A stretch of 64,000 bases of DNA. Origin: Thalassospira indica (GTDB lineage Bacteria; Pseudomonadota; Alphaproteobacteria; Rhodospirillales; Thalassospiraceae). Both the position numbers and the translations under genes were made by a program. Where the stretch lies: positions 868,001 through 932,000 of the forward strand of contig NZ_CP031555.1 in the NCBI RefSeq assembly GCF_003403095.1, read 5' to 3'. The notes below the pieces were generated by a model, which had not been told where the DNA came from, did not search any database, and saw only the letters and a list, made by a program, of their open reading frames with translations. The stretch's first letter is position 1. The number at the start of each line of letters is the position of its first letter. This document shows positions 57,598 through 64,000 of this stretch, piece by piece.

Positions 57598-58382
57598 TGC
57601 TTGGCCTCCGCATTGTGACCCGCTTCATAGGCTTGTTCATTTGCCGATGCCGGGGTTTCGGGATCTTCAAACATGCCTGACAAATGCAGGGCACGAATGC
57701 GTCGTTCGTTCAGTTCCAGTCGAACCCGCAGGATCAGAACAACAAAGTAATAGCAGGTGAAACCAAGGATCATCAGGGCAAGGGGCACCTGCATGCTTGG
57801 ATCAACGGCCGGACCATCCATGCGCACGATCGAGGCCGGTTGATGCAGTGTATTCCACCAATCGACCGAGAATTTGACAATTGGCACATTGACCGCACCA
57901 ACCAGTGCCAGTGCCGACCCTGCCTTTGATCCGCGTTCGGGATCATCAAAGGCATTCACCAGCGCCATATAGCCAAGATAAAGGAACAACAGGATCAGCA
58001 TCGATGTAAGACGGGCATCCCATACCCACCATGTGCCCCACATCGGTTCGCCCCACAGTGACCCGGTAATCAGGCAAAGGGCGGTAAAGGTCGCGCCAAC
58101 CGGTGCGGTGGCGCGTGCGCAGATATCAGCCAACGGGTGTTTCCAGATCAGGCTCATGGCGCCGCAGATCGCCATGCCGACATAACAGAACAGCCCCATC
58201 CAAGCGGCAGGGACATGGATATACATGATCCGCACGGTGTGGCCTTGCTGGTAATCAACCGGCGATCCGATCAGGGAAAAATAGAGGCCGGCCGCGATCA
58301 GGATCACGGTCAGAGCCGACAGCCACGGCAGGATCGGGGCTGTAAATTTCAAAAATACACTTGGTTTAGCAAAGCGATGCAT
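57594..58382 (-). CDS. ccmC: Haem exporter/lyase subunit CcmC
   Basis: This membrane protein loads haem onto CcmE. The 262-aa product has six helices and the tryptophan-rich motif WGTWWVWDARLTS. Flanking histidines for haem occur in IHVPAAW and LHQPAS. The ATG at 58382 gives the standard N-terminus. A charged tail of about 45 residues follows the last helix. Confidence 0.95.
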   Translation of the reverse strand: MHRFAKPSVFLKFTAPILPWLSALTVILIAAGLYFSLIGSPVDYQQGHTVRIMYIHVPAAWMGLFCYVGMAICGAMSLIWKHPLADICARATAPVGATFTALCLITGSLWGEPMWGTWWVWDARLTSMLILLFLYLGYMALVNAFDDPERGSKAGSALALVGAVNVPIVKFSVDWWNTLHQPASIVRMDGPAVDPSMQVPLALMILGFTCYYFVVLILRVRLELNERRIRALHLSGMFEDPETPASANEQAYEAGHNAEAKQ

Positions 58383-58442
58383 TTTTCTTATCCTTGGTGC
58401 GGAAATCCGCAAAGGGTCATCCCGTCTCGTCGTCTTGTTGTT

Positions 58443-59108
58443 TTATTCCATGGCCTGGCGTACGGCATGGGCGGTGGCAAAGGGTGCGGCTGCCAATGTC
58501 AAAAGCAGGATGGCGGCCATGATCTGTAATTGCGCGGTCGCCGAAATTCCAAGCAGGGCGGCCTCAACCGCACCGGCCCCGAATATCAGTACCGGAATAT
58601 ATAGTGGTAAAACTAGAAGTGATACAAGAACTCCGCCACGTCGCGCGCCAAGTATGAGTGCAGCGCCAATTGCCCCGATCAGGCTCAGTGCTGGTGTGCC
58701 AAGCAGCATGGCGATCATTAAAGTGACAAAACCGTCCTGATCCATATTGAGCATCACCGCCATCAGCGGTGCCGCTATGATCAACGGAAGCCCGGTTGTC
58801 AGCCAATGCGCAAGCACCTTGCCCAGGATCAGAAGTTCGAGTGACACCGGTGACAGGGTCAAAAGTTCAAGCGTCCCGTCTTCGTAATCGGCCTGAAACA
58901 TGCGTTCGAGTGACAGCATGGCTGCCAGCAGGGCAGAGACCCAGATCACCCCCGATGCGATACGTGCCAGAATGTTGACCTCCGGCCCGACACCGAACGG
59001 GAACAGCGTGGTGGTAACGATAAAGAACGCCACGACCATCACGGAATCCGCACCCTGCCGCAGGGCGAGGCGCAGATCACGTTGCAGAATGGCCAGAAAA
59101 CCGTTCAT
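58443..59108 (-). CDS. ccmB: Haem exporter membrane subunit CcmB
   Basis: This is the membrane subunit of the CcmAB ABC-type complex that powers release of haem-loaded CcmE. The 221-aa protein has six helices and the family phrases DLRLALRQGAD and LPLYIPVLIFG. Its ATG at 59108 overlaps the ccmA stop (ATGA); a longer frame to 59183 runs into ccmA. Confidence 0.94.
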   Translation of the reverse strand: MNGFLAILQRDLRLALRQGADSVMVVAFFIVTTTLFPFGVGPEVNILARIASGVIWVSALLAAMLSLERMFQADYEDGTLELLTLSPVSLELLILGKVLAHWLTTGLPLIIAAPLMAVMLNMDQDGFVTLMIAMLLGTPALSLIGAIGAALILGARRGGVLVSLLVLPLYIPVLIFGAGAVEAALLGISATAQLQIMAAILLLTLAAAPFATAHAVRQAME

Positions 59109-59818
59109 TGCGCGGCCTCCTGCGGTGAGGCTGCACGCTTTGTCAGGGCCATGTCTTCGAGATCGTCCTGCTCGGCCAGCCATTCGACCATCGGGATGGC
59201 GAAGTCATCAAGATCGAGAATGGTCGGGTTTTCGACATCAAGATCGATATGGGTTGAATAGACGACAATGCCACCGCGGCCGCGAAATTCGGTGATCAGT
59301 TGGGCCAATTCGGCACAGCTTTCGCGATCCAGTCCGACGGTGGGTTCATCCAGCAACCAAAGATCGCTTTGCCCGATCAGAACGCGGGCAAGGGCGGTGC
59401 GCCGTTTCTGGCCACTTGAAAGATACCGACCGGTAACCCGTGCCAGATGATGGATTTGAAGGGCTGTTAACGCCCGGTCAATCGCAGGTTCAAGATCACG
59501 CACGCCGCGCAACTGGCCCCACAAACGCAGATTGTCGCGCACTGTCAGAACCGGTTTGATCGCATCCTGATGACCCAGATAATGGGTGCGCGCATGATGG
59601 GCGGTGCGATCCTCTGCGATGTTTTCACCGTTCCAGCGAAGGTCGCCAGAACGCGGTGCCACAAGGCCTGCCATCAGGCGCAAAAGGCTTGATTTCCCGG
59701 CACCATTTCGACCGCGCAGCATCACGGCATCACCGGATTTGGCCGAAAAGGACAGGCCGCCAAATACCAGTCTTTCGCCGCGGAGGCAGGTCAGATCAGA
59801 ACCGCTAAAATCAGCCAT
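59105..59818 (-). CDS. ccmA: Haem exporter ATP-binding subunit CcmA
   Basis: This is the ATPase of the CcmAB complex. The 237-aa product has Walker A GRNGAGKSS (about residues 36-44), the ABC signature LSSGQKRRTALAR, Walker B DLWLLDEP and the switch His in STHIDL. It is the first gene of ccmABCDEFGHI, which are all read in order on the minus strand. Confidence 0.95.
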   Translation of the reverse strand: MADFSGSDLTCLRGERLVFGGLSFSAKSGDAVMLRGRNGAGKSSLLRLMAGLVAPRSGDLRWNGENIAEDRTAHHARTHYLGHQDAIKPVLTVRDNLRLWGQLRGVRDLEPAIDRALTALQIHHLARVTGRYLSSGQKRRTALARVLIGQSDLWLLDEPTVGLDRESCAELAQLITEFRGRGGIVVYSTHIDLDVENPTILDLDDFAIPMVEWLAEQDDLEDMALTKRAASPQEAAQ

Positions 59819-59957
59819 ATAACCCGTTAGATTGTCTGAAATTCATTCTGTAACACGTCATGATATAACGCGTTACAGCGTATTATTCATGCAATAACCG
59901 ACAATCGACTGGTTGGCATTGTTTCAAATCAATCCAAACTCACGATCAAACAGGGAA

Positions 59958-60722
59958 TCAGTCGCCGAAACGGACCATGGACGCACCGATGATCGGGCCG
60001 CCACGCCCGTTCTGGATCAGGACGGCGATCCCCCCGTCATAGGCGGCTTTCATGGCAAACGGGATTTTTTGCTGACTGGTGCCATCCCATTGGCCAAGGC
60101 TGATCATGTCGCGCACGACATTGGCATTCACCAGTCGCTTGCCGGCATTTTCGCCCGAAAGCACATCGCGCTGATGTTCGCGATCAAAGCCGATCAACCA
60201 GATCTGCGAAATCTGTCCCGGGTTTGGTTTGCCAACACCGTGCAAGGAAACAGTGCCCTTTGCCGGTTGTGTTTGATCAATGGTGCTTAGATGGATATCC
60301 GCAAGATCGCGTAACGGGGCAACCGTGGTACTGGTGGTTTCGATCTGCTGTCTGGCGGTGGCGCGTACCACGTGATCACCATTGATGATGACCTGCGGGG
60401 TATAGACGTAACGTTCGCGCATGCGATTGGCATAGTCGCGTTGACGTTCGCTGTATCGGGCATCGGAGAACGGATCTTCCCAACCAAGGTAGTTCCAGTA
60501 ATCAACGTGATAGGACAGCAACAGCAGATCATCATGCTGATCTGCCAGATCATGCAGGACCTGATCGGCCGGCGGGCAGGAGTTGCATCCTTGGGACGTG
60601 TAGAGTTCGACGACCGCGCGCGGCAAAACACTTTCAGCAGCCCTTGCGGGTGAAGATACGGTCATGAGCAACAGTGCAAGCGCACTTAGAAGGGGGCGAG
60701 GGTTTTTCATGACATTGATCAT
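59958..60722 (-). CDS. DUF1223 family periplasmic protein
   Basis: The 254-aa protein has a signal peptide (to about residue 28) and a thioredoxin-like domain with the C-x2-C motif TSQGCNSCPPAD near residue 45. The phrases SYHVDYWNYLGWEDPF and YTPQVIINGDHVV are family hallmarks. The biochemical role of DUF1223 is not established; a thiol redox function is suggested by the motif. ATG at 60722 or 60710 may be used. It lies 139 nt before ccmA on the same strand. Confidence 0.88.
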   Translation of the reverse strand: MINVMKNPRPLLSALALLLMTVSSPARAAESVLPRAVVELYTSQGCNSCPPADQVLHDLADQHDDLLLLSYHVDYWNYLGWEDPFSDARYSERQRDYANRMRERYVYTPQVIINGDHVVRATARQQIETTSTTVAPLRDLADIHLSTIDQTQPAKGTVSLHGVGKPNPGQISQIWLIGFDREHQRDVLSGENAGKRLVNANVVRDMISLGQWDGTSQQKIPFAMKAAYDGGIAVLIQNGRGGPIIGASMVRFGD

Positions 60723-60989
60723 GCCTGAAAACCACCATCACCGACCAATCACAAGGCCTTGAAATCAGCAGTAGGTGTAAAGTGGAAGATATTTGCGCGT
60801 TTGCGCGGATCTTTGAAAGGAGATTTCCAAAGATTGATGCTATGAGCTGCGGACCAATCGGAACCAGTTCTAGGGAGCTGTCCATTGCAAAGGAACAAAC
60901 GACCTTTGCGTTAAATGAAAAATGCGGAACTGATCTGCTGGTGGGAGCTTAATCTGGCAAGATCGGTCCAATACGAGGTTTGCAAGCGA

Positions 60990-62330
60990 ATGATGAAACG
61001 CGAACACTGGGGCTCACGCCTTGGATTTATTCTGGCGGCCGCCGGGTCGGCTGTCGGATTGGGGAACATCTGGAAGTTCCCGTATATGGCTGGCGAGAAT
61101 GGCGGTGGCGCATTCTTGGTGATCTATCTTGTGCTGGTCTTTACCATCGGTATTTCGGTCATGCTGGCCGAATTCGTGATCGGCCGCATGTCGGAAAAGA
61201 ACGCGATTGGCGCATTTGCCAAACTCAAGGGTGGGCTTTGGCCGATCGTTGGTTTGTTTGGCGTTGCTGCCGCCTTCATGATTTTGTCGTTTTATTCGGT
61301 CGTTGCCGGCTGGACGCTTTCCTACATGATCAAGGCCGTCACCGGGGCGCTTTCGATCGAAGATCCGGCAGCCCTTGGCGATATCTTCGGCAGCTTCATC
61401 AGTGATACGACCTCGCCGTTGATTTTCCACGCGATCTTCATGGCATTGACCATTTTCGTCGTGCTTTCCGGTGTGGGTGCCGGTATCGAGCGCGCGTCGA
61501 AAATCCTGATGCCGGCGCTGTTTGCGCTTTTGATCGTTCTGATCGTGCGTTCGGTTACGCTTCCGGGGGGCATGGAAGGTGTGGCCTTTCTGCTGTCACC
61601 GGACTTTTCGAAAGTGACATGGGCAACGGTTTCGGATGCGCTGTCGCAGGCCTTCTTCTCGTTGTCGCTGGGGATGGGGGCAATGATCACCTATGGCTCT
61701 TACCTTGCGAAGAAAGAAAACCTTCCGGGCTCTGCCGGTTGGGTCACCCTGCTGGACTCGGCTGTTGCCGTTCTGGCTGGTCTTCTGGTTCTTCCGGCGG
61801 TGTTTGCCTTCGGTTTTGATCCGAGTGCCGGTCCGGGCCTGACATTTATCACGCTGCCAGCTGTGTTCGCCCAGATGCTGTTTGGTTCGTTCTTTGCCTT
61901 CCTGTTCTTCCTGCTGCTGGCGATTGCGGCTTTGACCTCTGCGGTTTCGATCCTTGAAGTGGTTGTTGCCTATTTCGTCGATGATCGTGGGATCAATCGC
62001 AAAACGGCGGCAGTGGTTCTTGGTTTCGTGATCTTCCTGCTTGGTATTCCGTCGTCGCTTTCGATGGGGGTCATGGCCGATGTCGAAATCCTTTGGGGCA
62101 AGAACTTCTTTGACCTGATGGACTTCGTCAGCTCCAGCCTGCTGTTGCCGATTGGCGGCTTGTTGATCTCGTTGTTTGTTGGCTGGATCGTTTGGGGCAA
62201 GGCCCAGGAAGAAATCGCAGCACATAACGGAATTGTACCGGTATGGATCGGTGCGTGGGGCTTGATCGTCAAGTTCGTCGCACCGCTGGCGATTGCCTTT
62301 ATCCTGCTTAAAGGGCTTGGCGTTTTCTAA
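60990..62330 (+). CDS. Sodium-dependent transporter, NSS (SNF) family
   Basis: This is a Na+-coupled importer, probably of an amino acid or related amine. The product of about 446 aa has 11-12 helices of the LeuT fold. The unwound sodium/substrate site is visible in LILAAAGSAVGLGNIWKFPY-like sequence (residues about 12-31) and GGGAFL. The ATG at 60990 or the next codon starts the conserved REHWGSRLGF; a longer frame from 60915 is unlikely. The ribosome site is weak. Confidence 0.93.
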   Translation: MMKREHWGSRLGFILAAAGSAVGLGNIWKFPYMAGENGGGAFLVIYLVLVFTIGISVMLAEFVIGRMSEKNAIGAFAKLKGGLWPIVGLFGVAAAFMILSFYSVVAGWTLSYMIKAVTGALSIEDPAALGDIFGSFISDTTSPLIFHAIFMALTIFVVLSGVGAGIERASKILMPALFALLIVLIVRSVTLPGGMEGVAFLLSPDFSKVTWATVSDALSQAFFSLSLGMGAMITYGSYLAKKENLPGSAGWVTLLDSAVAVLAGLLVLPAVFAFGFDPSAGPGLTFITLPAVFAQMLFGSFFAFLFFLLLAIAALTSAVSILEVVVAYFVDDRGINRKTAAVVLGFVIFLLGIPSSLSMGVMADVEILWGKNFFDLMDFVSSSLLLPIGGLLISLFVGWIVWGKAQEEIAAHNGIVPVWIGAWGLIVKFVAPLAIAFILLKGLGVF

Positions 62331-62356
62331 GTCAGACTTGCCGATAGGCATATGCG

Positions 62357-62385
62357 AAAGGGCGGGGAATTTCCCGCCCTTTTTT
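62357..62385. terminator. Terminator between the NSS transporter and the EAL gene
   Basis: AAAGGGCGGG (62357-62366) pairs with CCCGCCCTTT (62373-62382), followed by TTT on the plus strand. It fits two convergent genes. Confidence 0.88.
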
Positions 62386-62408
62386 GTCGTTTGCTGTTCG
62401 TTTTGGTT

Positions 62409-64000
62409 CTACAGGGCGGTTTCCTTGGCGAGCTTGGAAACAGCTTCTGCGCTCATCGGCTGACCCAGCAGATACCCCTGGATCAAGTCACATCCGGCCT
62501 TGCGCAGCACGTCAAGCTGATGCTGGTTTTCGACGCCTTCGGCAACGCAGGTTTTGCCAAGGTTGCGCGCCATATTGATGATCGTAATTGGCAAGGTTTC
62601 ACCATCCGGGCCGTCTTCGATGTCCCAGACAAAACTGCGATCAAGCTTGATTACATCGAAGGGTAATGTGCGCAGATAACTCAGGCTCGAAAAGCCGGTC
62701 CCGAAATCATCAAGCGCGATGCGCACGCCAAGATCACGCAGGCGCTGCAATTTGCTACGCATATCGTCGATATTGCGCATGAACAGGCTTTCGGTGACTT
62801 CGATTTCCAACCGGTCGGCAGCCACCCCCTTGTCAACGATAATGGCGCGAAGCTGTTCGGCGAAATCCATCGATCCATAGAATTGCTGAACTGACACATT
62901 CACCGCAAGGCGCAGGTTGTGTAAGCCTTCCTGACGCCAGGCGACCAATTGCTGGCAGGCGGTGCGAATGACCCAGCGGCCCAACTCGCCGATTACACCC
63001 ATTTCCTCGGCAATCGGGATAAAGGTCGAGGGCGGAATGGTTTTACCCTCGGCCGTCGTCCAGCGCAGCAATGCTTCGACCCCGGCGATTTCACCGGTTT
63101 TTGCATCAAATTGCGGCTGATAGACAAGATGGAGTTCCTCATTGTCGATCGCGCGGCGCAAGGCGGTTTCAAGGGCAAGGTCCGCCCCCTTTTGACTGTG
63201 CAGATTGACGCTATAAAGCCCGACCCGGTTACGTCCCTGTTCCTTGGCCTGAACCATTGCCAGTTCGGCACAACGAATGATGTTGCTGGTGTCATTGGCA
63301 TCTTCGGGGAAGGATGCAATGCCAATACTGGCCGAAAGATAGACGTCTTCGCCCTTTCGGGTCAGATGGGCTTCGCCAAGGCGCATCAGAAGACTTTCTG
63401 CGATCCCGACAGCTTCCTGTTCGGTGTTCACATTTGGCAGTATTGCAGCGAATTCGTCGGCACCGATACGGGCGATGACAGCATCCTGACCAAGTTCACG
63501 GCTGATGCGGCGTGATACTTCGACCAGCACATCGTCCCCGATATTATGACCAAGGGCATTATTGACGCGCTGGAAGTTGTCGATATCGAGCATGGCAACC
63601 GTGAGCGGGCGTCCAACCCGGCGGGCGCGTCCGATATGAAGCGACAAAAGTTCTGAAAACCGGCGGCGGTTTGGCATGCCGGTCAACTCATCGGTAAAGG
63701 CAATCCGAAGGACATCCTCGCGGTTTTTTTCACGCCCGCTGATGTCGGTGAAGATCGAAGCGTAGTGGGTGATTGTGCCTTCGCCATCCCGGACCGCCAT
63801 GATCGAAAGCCATTCGGCATAAATCTCGCCCGACTTGCGCCGGTTCCAGATTTCGCCTTCCCATTTCCCGGTGCGCGCCAAATCCGCCCAGAGCTTGGCA
63901 TAGAAAGCCTTGTTCTGGCGTCCGGACTTCAAAATCGCCGGTGTCTTGCCAATTACTTCTTCGGCCTGATAACCGGTGACGCGCGTGAAGGCCGGATTGA
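62409..64000 (-). CDS. PAS-GGDEF-EAL protein, 5' end outside the window
   Basis: The frame is still open at the window edge (NPAFTRVTGYQAEEVIG, a PAS start), so the N-terminus is missing; TTG at 63932 is inside the PAS domain and is not the true start. The visible 530 residues hold the rest of a PAS domain, a GGDEF domain with the altered motif GADEF, and an EAL domain with EALLRW, ELEVTES-like IEVTES and DDFGTGFSSLSYL. The EAL residues look intact, so c-di-GMP hydrolysis is more likely than synthesis. Confidence 0.87.
   Translation of the reverse strand, partial: NPAFTRVTGYQAEEVIGKTPAILKSGRQNKAFYAKLWADLARTGKWEGEIWNRRKSGEIYAEWLSIMAVRDGEGTITHYASIFTDISGREKNREDVLRIAFTDELTGMPNRRRFSELLSLHIGRARRVGRPLTVAMLDIDNFQRVNNALGHNIGDDVLVEVSRRISRELGQDAVIARIGADEFAAILPNVNTEQEAVGIAESLLMRLGEAHLTRKGEDVYLSASIGIASFPEDANDTSNIIRCAELAMVQAKEQGRNRVGLYSVNLHSQKGADLALETALRRAIDNEELHLVYQPQFDAKTGEIAGVEALLRWTTAEGKTIPPSTFIPIAEEMGVIGELGRWVIRTACQQLVAWRQEGLHNLRLAVNVSVQQFYGSMDFAEQLRAIIVDKGVAADRLEIEVTESLFMRNIDDMRSKLQRLRDLGVRIALDDFGTGFSSLSYLRTLPFDVIKLDRSFVWDIEDGPDGETLPITIINMARNLGKTCVAEGVENQHQLDVLRKAGCDLIQGYLLGQPMSAEAVSKLAKETAL

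Overview
The window looks like chromosomal DNA of a free-living, aerobic, Gram-negative alphaproteobacterium, most likely a Rhodospirillales member close to Thalassospira. This is inferred from gene content and order: the ethylmalonyl-CoA pathway pair ccr/ecm, an aa3 oxidase operon with ctaB-coxF-ctaG-DUF983-surf1, thrC beside an M16 peptidase, surf1/ispH/thrB/rnhA-type neighbours, a split gcvP, and a full System I ccm operon. No similarity search was possible, so genus-level placement is a guess. Nearly all of the sequence is ordinary core genome. There is no CRISPR array, insertion sequence or prophage that I can see. The one clear accessory gene is an AT-richer, unrecognised membrane/coiled-coil gene beside tRNA-Gln at about 36.6-37.9 kb.

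Layout. 0-3.7 kb: divergent crotonyl-CoA carboxylase/reductase and ethylmalonyl-CoA mutase around a palindromic control region. 3.7-5.1 kb: a TetR regulator divergent from a short-chain dehydrogenase, with two matching operators between them. 5.2-10.3 kb, minus strand: a membrane PAS-GGDEF-EAL protein, rnhA, thrB and ispH. 10.5-15.9 kb: a lipoprotein, then a tandem glycine riboswitch controlling gcvT-gcvH-gcvPA-gcvPB, ended by a strong terminator. 16-22.4 kb: two CheZ-like genes (16.1 and 21.6 kb) flanking a small unknown gene, a peroxiredoxin, a DsbD/ScsB-type thiol reductase and yqgE. 22.4-29.4 kb: a long regulatory gap, then the cytochrome c oxidase operon. 29.5-36.6 kb: an M32 carboxypeptidase, a lone cNMP-binding domain, thrC with a one-base frameshift, an M16 peptidase, a ROK kinase and a GAF-GGDEF protein with a degenerate active site. 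36.6-41 kb, minus strand: the unknown acquired gene, tRNA-Gln, ispE and a TPR lipoprotein. 41.2-47.6 kb: an apparent catabolic locus with an M20 amidohydrolase, a two-gene membrane permease, a LysR regulator, a 3-hydroxyisobutyrate-dehydrogenase-like enzyme and an aldehyde dehydrogenase. 47.7-52.9 kb: ETF-ubiquinone oxidoreductase, a uracil-DNA glycosylase, a lytic transglycosylase and a small membrane protein. 52.9-59.8 kb, minus strand: ccmABCDEFGHI. 60-64 kb: a DUF1223 thiol-redox protein, an NSS-type sodium symporter, and a PAS-GGDEF-EAL gene cut by the window edge.

How the genes work together. The oxidase operon, the complete cytochrome c maturation operon and ETF-QO build one aerobic respiratory chain. 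Ccr/Ecm (acetyl-CoA assimilation) and the glycine cleavage system feed C2 and C1 metabolism. Two GGDEF/EAL proteins, one GAF-GGDEF protein and two CheZ paralogues suggest c-di-GMP and chemotaxis control of a motile marine lifestyle. The observations I rate highest are the LysR-centred catabolic locus with two identical GTTGC-N7-GCAAC dyads, the paired CheZ paralogues with FliM-like C-terminal tails (doubled in one), the thrC frameshift, and the unknown gene by tRNA-Gln.
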